From contig NZ_JMQI01000051.1 of NCBI RefSeq assembly GCF_000695625.1, forward strand, positions 62,001 through 126,000: a DNA stretch of 64,000 nt, written 5' to 3'. The position numbers and the translations under genes are program-made. Under the pieces are notes generated by a model, which worked only from the letters and a program-made list of their open reading frames with translations, made no database searches and had not been told where the DNA came from. Shown here one piece after another: positions 8,781 through 19,613 of this stretch (positions are counted from its first letter, which is position 1; every line of letters begins with the position of its first letter). The stretch is from Amycolatopsis rifamycinica (GTDB taxonomy: Bacteria > Actinomycetota > Actinomycetes > Mycobacteriales > Pseudonocardiaceae).

Positions 8781-9446
8781 GTGGACGGTATCGACGCCGT
8801 GTTGTGGGACATGGACGGCACGCTCGTCGATTCCGAAAAGCTGTGGGACATCGCCCTCTACGAGACGGCGGAATGGCTCGGCGGCAAGCTTTCCGAACAG
8901 CAGCGGATGACGCTCGTCGGGTCCAACATGGACGACACGTCGGCCTACCTGCTCGAAGTGGTCGGCCTTCCGGTGACCCCCGAAGCGATCGCGTCGACCG
9001 GCGCGGAGATCCGCCGCCGCACGGCCGGGCTGTTCGACGACGAGCTGCCGTGGCGCCCCGGCGCCCGCGAAGCCCTGACCGCGGTGCGGGAAGCGGGTTT
9101 GCCCTCGGCGCTGGTCACCTCCACCGAGCGCGACTTGACCGAACTCGCCCTGAACACGATCGGGCGGGACTTCTTCGACGTCACCGTGTGCGGCGACGAG
9201 GTCGAGGGCCTCAACAAGCCGCACCCGCGCCCGTACCTGAAGGCCGCGGAGCTGCTCGGTGTCGACCCGGCGCGCTGTGTCGCGGTCGAGGACTCGCCGC
9301 CGGGCACGGCTTCCGCGGTCGCGGCCGGCTGCACGGTGCTGGTGATCCCGAACGACGTCCCGGTCGAACCGGGGGAGCGGCGGGTGTTCCGCGACTCCCT
9401 GGCCGGCATCGACGTGCCCGGCCTGGCGGCCCTGCTCGGCCGGTGA
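8781..9446 (+). CDS. HAD-superfamily phosphatase (beta-phosphoglucomutase-like subgroup)
   Basis: 221 residues from GTG 8781, with a GAGGGAGA ribosome site at 8766-8773. HAD motif I is DMDGTLVDS (near residue 10). Motif II is the Ser/Thr in LVTSTE, motif III the Lys in GLNKPHP, and motif IV VAVEDSPPGTASA. The cap is the helical type of the phosphoglycolate phosphatase / beta-phosphoglucomutase group. It starts 13 bases after metH and is probably cotranscribed with it. The substrate is unknown. Confidence 0.88.
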   Translation: MDGIDAVLWDMDGTLVDSEKLWDIALYETAEWLGGKLSEQQRMTLVGSNMDDTSAYLLEVVGLPVTPEAIASTGAEIRRRTAGLFDDELPWRPGAREALTAVREAGLPSALVTSTERDLTELALNTIGRDFFDVTVCGDEVEGLNKPHPRPYLKAAELLGVDPARCVAVEDSPPGTASAVAAGCTVLVIPNDVPVEPGERRVFRDSLAGIDVPGLAALLGR

Positions 9447-9502
9447 CCGCCATGTCGCATTTCCGCTAGCCCCGGGTCGGCGGCGTCCGCGATGCTGACG
9501 GG

Positions 9503-10963
9503 GTGCATGACGACTTCGAACGGTGCGTGCGGGCCGTGCAGGCGAAGGACGCCCGGTTCGACGGGTGGTTCTACACCGCCGTCCTGACGACGAAGATCTA
9601 CTGCCGGCCCAGCTGCCCGGTGGTGCCGCCCAAGCCGCGGAACATGAGCTTCTACCCGAGCGCCGCGGCCGCCCAGCAGGCCGGCTTCCGCGCCTGCAAG
9701 CGCTGCCGCCCCGACGCCAGCCCCGGCTCGCCGCGGTGGAACGAGCGCGCCGACCTGGTGGCCCGGGCGATGCGGCTGATCGCCGACGGCGTCGTCGACA
9801 CCGAAGGCGTCCGCGGCCTGGCCGCCCGGCTCGGCTACAGCGTCCGGCAGGTCGAACGGCAGGTGTTCGCCGAACTCGGCGCCGGCCCGCTGTCCCTGGC
9901 CCGGGCCCAGCGCGCACAGACCGCGCGGATCCTGATCGAGACGACCACGCTGCCGATGACCGAGCTGGCCCTGGCCGCCGGGTTCGGCAGCATCCGGGCG
10001 TTCAACGACACCGTCCGCGAGGTGTTCGCCCTCTCGCCGACGGAGCTGCGGCAGCGCGCGAAGGGCCGGCCCTCGGCGGCCGGGGCGCTCGTCCTGCGGC
10101 TGCCGTACCGGAAGCCGCTGTGCCCGGACAACCTCTTCGGGCACCTCGTGGCGACCGGCGTGCCGGGCGTGGAGGAGTGGCGGGACGGCGCCTACCGCCG
10201 GACGCTGCGGCTGCCGCACGGCCACGGCGTCGTCGCGCTGCGGCCCGAAGACGGGCACATCGCCTGCCGGCTCACCCTGGCCGACCTCCGGGACCTGCCC
10301 GCCGCCACCAGCCGGTGCCGCCGGCTGCTGGACCTCGACGCCGACCCGGTCGCCGTCGACGAACAGCTCGCCACCGACCCGCTGCTCGCGCCGCTGGTCG
10401 CGGCGGCGCCCGGCCGCCGGGTCCCGCGCACGGCCGACGGCGCCGAGTTCGCCGTGCGGGCCGTGCTGGGCCAGCAGGTCTCGACGGCGGCGGCCCGGAC
10501 CCACGCGGCCCGGCTCGTCGTCGCCCACGGCGAGCCGGTCGAGGACCCCGAAGGCGGCCTGACCCACCTGTTCCCGTCGCCCGAGGCCCTCGCTTCGCTG
10601 GACCCCGAGACGCTGGCCATGCCGCGCAGCCGCCGTCGCACGTTGCTCGGGCTGGTGTCGGCGTTGACTGACGGCCTCGACTTGAGCGCGGGCAGCGACT
10701 GGGAGGCGGCGAGGGCCGCCCTGAACGCGTTGCCCGGCTTCGGGCCGTGGACGGTCGAGAGCATCGCGATGCGGGCCCTCGGCGACCCGGACGCGTTCCT
10801 CCCCACCGACCTCGGCATCAAGTACGCGGCGGAGACCCTCGGCTTGGGTGGCCAGGCCGCCGTCGTCGCCCGTTCCGCGGCCTGGCGCCCCTGGCGCGCC
10901 TACGCCACCCAGCACCTGTGGGCCACCGGTGACCACGCGATCAACCGGATGCCCGCGGCATGA
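9503..10963 (+). CDS. Ada-AlkA fusion: adaptive-response regulator and 3-methyladenine DNA glycosylase
   Basis: 486 residues in three parts. Residues 1-80 are the Ada zinc domain, with [17 protein letters not shown] and CKRC supplying the methyl-accepting Cys and its ligands. Residues 80-190 are an AraC-type helix-turn-helix ([19 protein letters not shown]). Residues 200-486 are AlkA, with HhH-GPD elements [13 protein letters not shown] and the catalytic Asp in FLPTDLGIK. It excises alkylated bases and probably activates its own operon after methylation. The GTG at 9503 is six bases after GATGCT, so a leaderless start is possible. ogt follows within 17 bases. Confidence 0.92.
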   Translation: MHDDFERCVRAVQAKDARFDGWFYTAVLTTKIYCRPSCPVVPPKPRNMSFYPSAAAAQQAGFRACKRCRPDASPGSPRWNERADLVARAMRLIADGVVDTEGVRGLAARLGYSVRQVERQVFAELGAGPLSLARAQRAQTARILIETTTLPMTELALAAGFGSIRAFNDTVREVFALSPTELRQRAKGRPSAAGALVLRLPYRKPLCPDNLFGHLVATGVPGVEEWRDGAYRRTLRLPHGHGVVALRPEDGHIACRLTLADLRDLPAATSRCRRLLDLDADPVAVDEQLATDPLLAPLVAAAPGRRVPRTADGAEFAVRAVLGQQVSTAAARTHAARLVVAHGEPVEDPEGGLTHLFPSPEALASLDPETLAMPRSRRRTLLGLVSALTDGLDLSAGSDWEAARAALNALPGFGPWTVESIAMRALGDPDAFLPTDLGIKYAAETLGLGGQAAVVARSAAWRPWRAYATQHLWATGDHAINRMPAA

Positions 10964-10980
10964 CCCCGACAGGAGAACCC

Positions 10981-11466
10981 ATGCGCACCCACGCCGTTGT
11001 CGACAGCCCGTGCGGCCCGTTGACGCTGGTCGCCGAGGGCGACGCGCTCTGCGGCCTCTACATGGTCGACCAGCGCCACCGCCCGCACGAGCTGACCTTC
11101 GGCTCGCCCGACCCGGGTGCGGAGATCTTCGACCGCGCCGAAACCGAGCTGAAGGAGTACTTCGCCGGGCAGCGCCACGAGTTCGAGGTGCCGCTGGCCT
11201 TCGTGGGCACGCCGTTCCAGCGGGCGGTGTGGGGTCGGCTGCGCGAGATCCCGTACGGCACGACGATCTCCTACGGGCAGCTGGCGGACCGGCTGGGCAA
11301 CCCCGCGGCGTCGCGTGCCGTGGGCCTGGCCAACGGCAAGAACCCGATCGGCATCATCGTCCCGTGCCACCGGGTGGTCGGCTCGAACGGCTCGCTCACC
11401 GGCTACGGCGGCGGCCTCGAGCGCAAGCGGTACCTGCTGGACTTCGAGCAGGGCGCACTGTTCTGA
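10981..11466 (+). CDS. ogt: methylated-DNA-protein cysteine methyltransferase
   Basis: 161 residues. The ATG at 10981 is preferred over an overlapping ATG at 10960, because AGGAG lies five bases upstream. The active-site motif IVPCHRVVG (near residue 125) supplies the Cys that takes the methyl from O6-methylguanine. The wing and Arg-finger region ([16 protein letters not shown]) precedes it. Together with the upstream Ada-AlkA gene it makes a compact alkylation-repair operon. Confidence 0.95.
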   Translation: MRTHAVVDSPCGPLTLVAEGDALCGLYMVDQRHRPHELTFGSPDPGAEIFDRAETELKEYFAGQRHEFEVPLAFVGTPFQRAVWGRLREIPYGTTISYGQLADRLGNPAASRAVGLANGKNPIGIIVPCHRVVGSNGSLTGYGGGLERKRYLLDFEQGALF

Positions 11467-11568
11467 TCCCAGCTCGTGGGAAGCGACGTCCCCGTGCGTG
11501 TGAGATGGGTGGCATCCGCGGCGGGGCGAGGCGGCACCGCGGGGTCCGAGATGGAAGGATTCCGAACC

Positions 11569-11832
11569 GTGAAGACCTTCGATGAGCTGTTCGCGGAGCT
11601 TGCCGAGCGCGCGCGTACCCGTCCTGACGGGTCCGGCACCGTCGCCGCCCTCGACGCCGGGGTGCACGCCCAGGGCAAGAAGGTGCTGGAGGAAGCGGGC
11701 GAGGTGTGGATCGCCGCCGAGCACGAGTCCGACGAGCGCCTCGCCGAGGAGATCTCCCAGCTGCTGTACCGGGTGCAGGTGCTGATGCTCGGCCGCGGCC
11801 TGTCGACCGAGGACGTCTACCGCTACCTGTGA
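11569..11832 (+). CDS. hisE: phosphoribosyl-ATP pyrophosphohydrolase
   Basis: 87 residues from GTG 11569, the usual actinobacterial length, with GGAAGGA about nine bases upstream. ATG 11551 in the same frame is the alternative. The MazG-like metal-binding pattern is clear in [18 protein letters not shown] and [10 protein letters not shown]. It removes pyrophosphate from phosphoribosyl-ATP, the second step of histidine synthesis. hisG follows 35 bases later, as in mycobacteria, so the two form a dedicated operon apart from the other his genes. Confidence 0.95.
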   Translation: MKTFDELFAELAERARTRPDGSGTVAALDAGVHAQGKKVLEEAGEVWIAAEHESDERLAEEISQLLYRVQVLMLGRGLSTEDVYRYL

Positions 11833-11867
11833 CGGGTGGTCCACCGCTGAACGAGGAGAGAAGCGAA

Positions 11868-12713
11868 ATGCTGCGTGTTGCCGTGCCGAACAAGGGAGCC
11901 CTCGCCGCCGCGGCGACGGAGATGCTCGGCGAGGCGGGCTACCGCAAGCGGCATGAGCAGCGCGACCTGACGGTGCTGGACCCGGTGAACGAGGTCGAGT
12001 TCTTCTTCCTGCGACCCAAGGACATCGCGATCTACGTCGGCTCGGGCGAGCTGGACCTCGGCATCACCGGCCGTGACCTCGCGCTCGACTCCGGCGCCCC
12101 GGTCGAGGAGCTCCAGGCGCTCGGCTTCGGCGGTTCGACGTTCCGCTACGCCGCCCCGGCCGGCCGCGATTGGAAGCCGGCGGACCTGAACGGCAAGCGG
12201 CTGGCGACGTCGTACCCGCGGCTGGTCCGCGACGACCTCGCCCGCCACGGCGTCGAGGCCGAAGTGATCCGCCTCGACGGCGCGGTGGAGATCTCGATCC
12301 AGCTCGGCGTGGCGGACGCGATCGCGGACGTCGTCGAGTCGGGCCGGTCGCTGCGGCAGAACAACCTGGTGGCGTTCGGCGACCCGATCTGCGTGTCGGA
12401 AGCCGTGCTGCTGCAGCGTCGCGGCGCCGAGCAGAGCAAGGCGAAGTCGCAGCTGGCCGCGCGCCTGCGCGGGGTCGTGTTCGCGCAGCAGTACATGATG
12501 CTGGACTACGACTGCCCGCGGACGCTGGTGGACCGCGCGATCGCGATCACGCCGGGCCTGGAGTCGCCGACGGTGGCCCCGCTGGCCCACGAAGACTGGG
12601 TCGCGGTGCGCGCCATGGTGTCCCGCAAGAAGGTCAACCTCGTCATGGACGAGCTCGCCGAGGTCGGCGCGAAGGCGATCCTGGCCTCCGACATCCGCTC
12701 CTGCCGCCTCTGA
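11868..12713 (+). CDS. hisG: ATP phosphoribosyltransferase (long form)
   Basis: 281 residues with a strong GAGGAGA site at 11853-11859. It begins [11 protein letters not shown]. The PRPP-binding and catalytic part includes [11 protein letters not shown] and AIADVVESG. The C-terminal 75 residues are the ACT-like regulatory domain for histidine feedback ([29 protein letters not shown]), which makes it the HisZ-independent long form. It catalyses the first committed step of histidine synthesis. A strong hairpin follows immediately. Confidence 0.96.
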   Translation: MLRVAVPNKGALAAAATEMLGEAGYRKRHEQRDLTVLDPVNEVEFFFLRPKDIAIYVGSGELDLGITGRDLALDSGAPVEELQALGFGGSTFRYAAPAGRDWKPADLNGKRLATSYPRLVRDDLARHGVEAEVIRLDGAVEISIQLGVADAIADVVESGRSLRQNNLVAFGDPICVSEAVLLQRRGAEQSKAKSQLAARLRGVVFAQQYMMLDYDCPRTLVDRAIAITPGLESPTVAPLAHEDWVAVRAMVSRKKVNLVMDELAEVGAKAILASDIRSCRL

Positions 12714-12722
12714 CCCCTCCTG

Positions 12723-12755
12723 AGCGGTGAGGCGGGTTCCGCCCGCCTCACCGCT
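12723..12755. terminator. bidirectional hairpin between hisG and the ParA-like gene
   Basis: 14-bp perfect arms (12723-12736 and 12742-12755) with a 5-base loop. It lies ten bases after the hisG stop and touches the stop codon of the convergent gene, so it can end both transcripts. No long T tract follows, as is usual in high-GC actinobacteria. Confidence 0.8.
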
Positions 12756-13694
12756 TCAGGACCGGGGGCGGTGGGGTTTCTTCGGCAGCAGGTCGTAGAG
12801 ACCCTTGCGGGCGCCGTTGTCGTTGACGTTGCGGGCCACGGCGACTTCGGAGATGAAGTCTTCGAAGACGAACTCCTCGTCGGCCGGGACCACCGCCGGG
12901 GCCTGGTTCTGCTCCAGGTAGCTGTCCAGCGTCTCGGCGATCTCGCGGAAAGACAGCGCTTGCAGCGTCTCCGGCGCGTACGTCGTCACCGGGACGCCGT
13001 GCGCCGCCGCCTCGTTCATCACCACACCCAGCGGCAGGTGCGACAGCATCGGGATGCCGAAGTCGTACATCTCCTGCAGCGCCGCGGCCGCGTAGTGCGA
13101 GATGGGCCGCCGGTACAGGCTCGGCACCAGGCCGAACCAGGACAGCGGCTGCCGCCCCACGGTCTGCTCGACGTACCGGACCTGGTCGGCCAGCAGCCGC
13201 AGCGCGCGGATGCTCGTCTTGTCCGGCTGGACCGGCACCAGGATGCCGTGCGAGGCCGCCAGCGCGTTGTTCGTCAGCACGTCCAGCGCCGGCGGGCAGT
13301 CGATGACGCAGTGGTCGTAGTTGGCGAACTGGATGACCCGCGCGAGCTGCCAGCCGGGGACGCGGAACGAGTCGAGCCGCCGGATCAGGTCGAACATCCC
13401 CGGCGACGTCGGCACGACGTCGAGTGCGCCGCCTTTGCCGAGGTTGCTGCGCGGGTGCGGGACGACGATCTCCTCGATCGGGCCCTTCCACGTCTTGGCC
13501 AGCGCCTTCGCCAGGCTCGGCTGGTCCGCGGCCACCTCGGACAGCCCGAGCATCTCGGTCGTCGCGTGGCCCTGCGGGTCGAGGTCGACCAGGAGCACCC
13601 GGCGGCCCCGCTCGGCCAGTGCGGCCGCGGTGCCGACGCTCAGTGAGGTCTTCCCGACCCCGCCTTTCTGGTTGACCACCGAGGTGATCTGCAT
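12756..13694 (-). CDS. ParA/MinD-family ATPase
   Basis: 312 residues. A deviant Walker A motif, KGGVGKTS (near residue 10), and Walker B elements (VLLVDLDPQGHAT, CVIDCPPALD) define the ParA family. These proteins move or position cargo through ATP-dependent dimerisation on DNA. No parB or parS site is beside it, so it is not the chromosomal segregation ParA and is better called an orphan. The C-terminal 60 residues (VPADEEFVFEDFISEVAVAR, then a basic tail) lie outside the core and may bind a partner. By position it matches Rv2120c or a nearby gene only loosely. Confidence 0.85.
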   Translation of the reverse strand: MQITSVVNQKGGVGKTSLSVGTAAALAERGRRVLLVDLDPQGHATTEMLGLSEVAADQPSLAKALAKTWKGPIEEIVVPHPRSNLGKGGALDVVPTSPGMFDLIRRLDSFRVPGWQLARVIQFANYDHCVIDCPPALDVLTNNALAASHGILVPVQPDKTSIRALRLLADQVRYVEQTVGRQPLSWFGLVPSLYRRPISHYAAAALQEMYDFGIPMLSHLPLGVVMNEAAAHGVPVTTYAPETLQALSFREIAETLDSYLEQNQAPAVVPADEEFVFEDFISEVAVARNVNDNGARKGLYDLLPKKPHRPRS

Positions 13695-13758
13695 GCCGGA
13701 GCGCTCCTCAAGTCGGTCGTTCCGCGAAGGTTATTGGATGCGGGCCCGTTGTGGGTGG

Positions 13759-14550
13759 CTATCCGCCCCCGGCCTGTCGCGGCCGGACCATCAGCGCCTG
13801 CGCGCCGGTGGCCACCGGGCCGTCGCCGTCGTGCAGGATGCTGGTCGCCGTGCCGATGCCGTGCTTGCCGACCAGCGTGACCGCGTCCAGGCCGATCCAC
13901 TCGCCCGCCGGCACCCGCCGCAGGTGCACGGTGAGCTCCGAGTTGATGAACCACCACTTCCGCGGGTCGAGGTAGTTGGACACGCCATTGCCGGAGTCGG
14001 CGACGGCGAACAGCCGCTGCAGGCCGCTCGGTTCCTCGCCGTCGACGAGCGGGACGCGCTGCCGGGCCCACACGGCCGCCGGGCCCGGCACGTCCATGCC
14101 GCCGCGCACCGCGCGCCACTCCATCGCGTCGAGGTAGCCGCCCTGCCAGCCCTCCGGCCACGGCGACTCGCCGACGCTGTCCGGGCCGGGCAGCAGGGGA
14201 CCGGCGTCGGTGCCGGCCTCCGCCGTGTCCGACGTCGCGATGCGCCACGCCGACGCCCGCGCCACGACGCGTTCGGCGCTCGCGAGTTCGGCCTGCAGCA
14301 GCTCGACCGACCGGCCGGGCCGCTCGATCCGGGCCCGGACGGCGAGTTCGGCGACCGGTGCGGGGCCGAGGATCTCGACGGTCACCCGCGCGAGTTCCGC
14401 CGGGTGGGCGGATTCGACGGTTTCGAGGGCGCGGACGAGCAAGGCCGACGGCGGGCCGAAGTGCTGGGCGTCCGGGGTCCACGGGCCGGCCGTGTGCGCG
14501 GTGGCGGTGAACCGGCCGTCGCCGAGCGGGACGTAGAAGGCGTCGGCCAT
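13759..14550 (-). CDS. acyl-CoA thioesterase-like protein (double hot-dog fold)
   Basis: 263 residues. The layout, two hot-dog repeats with RVTVEILGPAPVAEL in the first and RKWWFINSELTVHLRRVPAG in the second, fits the TesB-like thioesterase family. The Asp/Ser/Gln catalytic set cannot be assigned with certainty by eye. The ATG at 14550 overlaps the stop of the upstream nuclease gene (TGATG), so the two are coupled. The acyl substrate is not evident. Confidence 0.8.
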   Translation of the reverse strand: MADAFYVPLGDGRFTATAHTAGPWTPDAQHFGPPSALLVRALETVESAHPAELARVTVEILGPAPVAELAVRARIERPGRSVELLQAELASAERVVARASAWRIATSDTAEAGTDAGPLLPGPDSVGESPWPEGWQGGYLDAMEWRAVRGGMDVPGPAAVWARQRVPLVDGEEPSGLQRLFAVADSGNGVSNYLDPRKWWFINSELTVHLRRVPAGEWIGLDAVTLVGKHGIGTATSILHDGDGPVATGAQALMVRPRQAGGG

Positions 14551-15449
14551 CAGTCGGCCCGGTCCAGGGGCGTCTCGTCGCCCGCGTCGGGCTCCGGCCA
14601 GCCGGGGTAGGCGGGTGGTGTGCCGCCGTACTCGGGGCAGTGCGCCTGGTGGTCGCACCAGTTGCACAGCTTGCTCTTGTTCGCCCGGAAGTCACCGGTC
14701 TTGCCGGCCTTGAGGATGGCCTGCCAGATGGCTTCGAGGGTGCGCTCGAAGCGCAGCAGCTCGGCTTCGTCGGGCGTGTAGGCGAGCGACTGGCCGTCGG
14801 TGAGGTACATCAGCTTCAGCTGGCGCGGGACGATCCCGCGCAGCCGCCACAGGACCACGGCGTAGAACTTCATCTGGAACATCGCCTTGGCCTCGCCGAT
14901 CTCGCGCGGCGCGGCCCCGGTCTTGTAGTCGACGACCCGGATCTCGCCGGTCGGCGCGACGTCCAGCCGGTCGATGTAGCCGCGCAGCAGGACGCCGGAG
15001 CCGAGTTCGATCTCGACGTGCAGCTCGCAGGCCTCGGGTTCGAGCCGCCGCGGGTCTTCCAGCTCGAAGTAGGCGTCCAGGAGCTTTTCCGCGGACCGGA
15101 GCCATTCCGCGTGCTCTTCGGGCTTCTCGCCGTCGAACAGCTCGGTCCACTCCGGACGGTCGGCCGAGAGGTCCGTCCACGCCGGGCCGAGCAGCTCCCG
15201 CGCCTGCGCGGGGACGCGTTCGGCGGCCGGGAGGGCGAAGAGCCGTTCGAGGACGGAGTGGACGAGCGTGCCGCGCAGCTGGGCCTTGGTCGGGACCTCC
15301 GGCAGCCGGTCGACCGCGCGGAACCGGTAGAGCAGCGGGCACTGCTTGAAATCGCTGGCCCGTGACGGCGACAACGCGGGCCGCCGGCGCACCTCGGTGG
15401 CGACGGCGGAGGCTGGGGTGTCGGTGGTCACGGTGTCGGCGTCGGGCAT
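14550..15449 (-). CDS. RecB-family exonuclease with Fe-S cluster motif
   Basis: 299 residues from ATG 15449. The PD-(D/E)xK nuclease signature is seen as GTLVHSVLERLF (near residue 60), LRGYIDRLD and VVDYKTG (near 185). Three C-terminal Cys in CNWCDHQAHC, plus CPLLYRF near the N terminus, match the four-Cys iron-sulphur cage of AddB/Cas4-type nucleases. There is no helicase domain. The syntenic M. tuberculosis gene is Rv2119. It is coupled to the thioesterase downstream and divergent from the site-2 protease across a repeat-containing gap. Confidence 0.9.
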   Translation of the reverse strand: MPDADTVTTDTPASAVATEVRRRPALSPSRASDFKQCPLLYRFRAVDRLPEVPTKAQLRGTLVHSVLERLFALPAAERVPAQARELLGPAWTDLSADRPEWTELFDGEKPEEHAEWLRSAEKLLDAYFELEDPRRLEPEACELHVEIELGSGVLLRGYIDRLDVAPTGEIRVVDYKTGAAPREIGEAKAMFQMKFYAVVLWRLRGIVPRQLKLMYLTDGQSLAYTPDEAELLRFERTLEAIWQAILKAGKTGDFRANKSKLCNWCDHQAHCPEYGGTPPAYPGWPEPDAGDETPLDRAD

Positions 15450-15517
15450 GGGCAGAGCGTAACGCCGGGGTCCGACAGTTCCGGCGACCGCAACGCCCAC
15501 CACCCCGGTACCGAACC

Positions 15518-15609
15518 GGACGACACGCGTACGGGAACGGACGACACGGCCACCTCCTGTGTCGTCCGTCCAGGTACGCGTGTCGTCCCGCCGGGTACGC
15601 GTGTCGTCC
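15518..15609. repeat. 21-bp repeat array, two copies then three inverted copies
   Basis: The core GGACGACACGCGT occurs on the plus strand from 15518, with a degenerate copy from 15539. Its reverse complement, ending GTGTCGTCC, starts at 15559, 15580 and 15601. Successive copies step by exactly 21 bp, two turns of B-DNA, and the two orientations are also nearly in phase. The array lies between the divergent nuclease and site-2 protease genes. The same unit recurs at 30780-30884. Confidence 0.8.
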
Positions 15610-15672
15610 GGTCGCGACACCGGTGGGGACCGGATCACCCGGTACCCACACCCGGGGCTCTAGGCTCTGCGC

Positions 15673-17720
<2,048 letters not shown>

Positions 17721-17799
17721 GCGCCGTCCGCACGTCCCGGCGGCGGCCGCCCGGCCGGGCACCGGCCGCCGGGGGCACGGCCGCCGGGGGCACGGCCGC

Positions 17800-18249
17800 C
17801 TAGCCCGGCACGCACCAGCGGGCGTTCTCCTTGCGCAGCGGGAAGGGCGTGTCCTTGGTGCCACCCGCGGCTTCGACGTGCACCTTCGCCGTCGCGGACT
17901 CGCCGCGCAGCTCCGGGGGCGCCAGCAACCGCACCGTCACCGGACCGGCCGCGTCCCACATCCGCTGCAGGCCCGCGAGCGCCTCGGCGGTCTGCGGGCG
18001 GCAGGTGAGCTTCCCGAACGCCGCCGAGTCGTGGCGGGCGATCGCGTCGACGATCGCGCGGGCCAGCACCGCGACCGCCGCGGTGTCGGCCTCGTCGGCG
18101 GGTGGCGGCGCCGAAGAGCGGGACGGCGGCACCGGCGGGCGCGACGATGACGGCGGGGCACCGGACGGGGCCACCAGGAGCAGCCCCAGCACCACGCCCG
18201 CCCCGGCCACGCCGAGCAGCACCAGCCCGGCGGCGAGCACGCGGTTCAC
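17800..18249 (-). CDS. membrane-anchored secreted protein
   Basis: 149 residues. There is one N-terminal hydrophobic segment (residues 5-27), then a Pro/Ser-rich linker (SSSRPPVPPSRSSAPPP). An extracytoplasmic alpha+beta domain of about 95 residues ends in ARWCVPG. The globular part resembles small SnoaL/DUF4878-like domains (LARAIVDAIARHDSAAFGKLTC). It starts 10 bases after the upstream Pro/Gln-rich gene and is surely in one operon with it. Two Cys could form a disulfide. The function is unknown. Confidence 0.8.
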   Translation of the reverse strand: MNRVLAAGLVLLGVAGAGVVLGLLLVAPSGAPPSSSRPPVPPSRSSAPPPADEADTAAVAVLARAIVDAIARHDSAAFGKLTCRPQTAEALAGLQRMWDAAGPVTVRLLAPPELRGESATAKVHVEAAGGTKDTPFPLRKENARWCVPG

Positions 18250-18259
18250 CGCCGGACGG

Positions 18260-19246
18260 TCACTTCGGGTCCTTCTTGACGTCCAGGAGGCACCACAGGC
18301 CGGCTTCGTTCCGGCCGGTGAAGACCCCGGTCGCCGTCTTGCCGTTGACGCTGTTGGTCCAGTGCACCGTGGACGTGGTGCCGACGTCCTGGGGCGCGCC
18401 GTCCAGCTTCAGCGAGATCTCGCCGGTGACCTCGCCGACCGAGTTGTCCTTGTGGACGCTGCGGCAGATCGTCGCGTCGAGGTCCTTGGCGTTCTTGGAG
18501 TTGTAGGCGTCGGCCACCGAGTCGAACAGCTCCTGCGAGCTCGGCTTGCCGCCGGGAGCCGGTCCGCCGACCGGCTTGGTGCTCTTCGTCGACGGGCTCG
18601 GCGAGGTGACCCTGGGCTTCGACGCGGACGTCTTCGGCGCGGACGTCGGGGCCGCGGAGCTGGTGCTCGGGGGCGGGGCCGCGGTGTTCCCGTCGTCGCC
18701 GCCGGCCAGGACGAACCACGTCACGCCGCCGCCGACGAGGACGACCGCCGCGGCCGCGGCGCCGACGATCAGGCCCGTTTTCTTCTTCTTGGGCGGCGGC
18801 GCTTCGCCGAAGCCGCCGCCTCCGTACGGGTCGTAACCGCCGAAGCCCGGCTGCTGCGCCGGCTGGCCCCACTGGTCCTGCTGGGGCTGCTGCTGCCCCC
18901 ACGGGTCCTGCTGCCCGTACTGGGGGTGGCCCTGCTGGGCCTGAGGGCCCGTCGGGGGCGGGTACCCGCCCTGCTGCGGCTGACCGTACGGATCGGGCTG
19001 GCCGTACTGCTGGGTGCCGTCGTAGGGGCCGGGCTGGCCGTACTGCTGCGTGCCGTCGTACGGGCCGGGCTGGCCGAACTGCTGGGTGCCGCCGTAGCCG
19101 GGCTGCTGCTGCGGACCGCTCTGGGGGTAGCCGCCCTGCGGGGGCTGACCGTACGGCCCGGGCTGCTGCCCGTAACCGCCCGGCTGCTGCCCGTAGCCGT
19201 CGGGCTGCTGGCCGTAGCCGCCCGGTTGCTGCGGCGGGTAGGTCAT
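18260..19246 (-). CDS. Pro/Gln/Gly-rich single-pass membrane protein with DUF4878-like domain
   Basis: 328 residues with AGGGGG-type ribosome site spacing of 8. Residues 1-150 are low-complexity repeats of the [10 protein letters not shown] type and form a disordered cytoplasmic tail. They are followed by a KKKK stop-transfer sequence, one transmembrane helix ([18 protein letters not shown]), a Thr/Ser/Pro linker and a 95-residue outer domain ([19 protein letters not shown]). The same design recurs at 46939-47703 with a different outer domain. These proteins are common beside cell-envelope genes in actinobacteria, but their role is unknown. Confidence 0.85.
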   Translation of the reverse strand: MTYPPQQPGGYGQQPDGYGQQPGGYGQQPGPYGQPPQGGYPQSGPQQQPGYGGTQQFGQPGPYDGTQQYGQPGPYDGTQQYGQPDPYGQPQQGGYPPPTGPQAQQGHPQYGQQDPWGQQQPQQDQWGQPAQQPGFGGYDPYGGGGFGEAPPPKKKKTGLIVGAAAAAVVLVGGGVTWFVLAGGDDGNTAAPPPSTSSAAPTSAPKTSASKPRVTSPSPSTKSTKPVGGPAPGGKPSSQELFDSVADAYNSKNAKDLDATICRSVHKDNSVGEVTGEISLKLDGAPQDVGTTSTVHWTNSVNGKTATGVFTGRNEAGLWCLLDVKKDPK

Positions 19247-19613
19247 GACTGGTGCCCCCTAGCGTCCTTCGAGTAGCGCCCGGCCGTCCGGGCCGGTACC
19301 GCGTCGCCCGATGCTAGCCACCGGCCTCCGCCGCCGCGCGGTTAGGGCGGAACTGGCCGGAAATGACCGGATCCCGGCCGGCGGTTGGGGCCCTCACGGG
19401 CGGGGTACTCCCGACGTGCTTGCTTCATCCTGGCCCGTCCGGACCCGCGACACACCGGCGCCACGGCACCGAAATGGCCGCTTGCGCTGCGGGAATGTCC
19501 GTGCTGGATGCGGCGGGCGAACCGCGACGCGCCGATCTTGTGATCCGGAAAGGCCTTTTCTTGTCGGTGATCGCCGGTACCGTGGAATGAAAAGCACTCC
19601 GAGGAGGTGCCCG
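19247..19613. other. 367-bp divergent intergenic region before mpa
   Basis: No credible gene is seen. The region separates the leftward membrane-protein operon from mpa and should hold both promoters. GAGGAGG at 19601-19607 is the mpa ribosome site. I could not settle on a convincing -35/-10 pair. Confidence 0.5.

Noticed and set aside
12756-13694. Chromosome partition locus (parABS)
   Set aside because: No parB gene or parS consensus is near. Only a ParA-type ATPase is present.
19247-19613. Riboswitch or small RNA before mpa
   Set aside because: No convincing conserved fold or terminator could be recognised.
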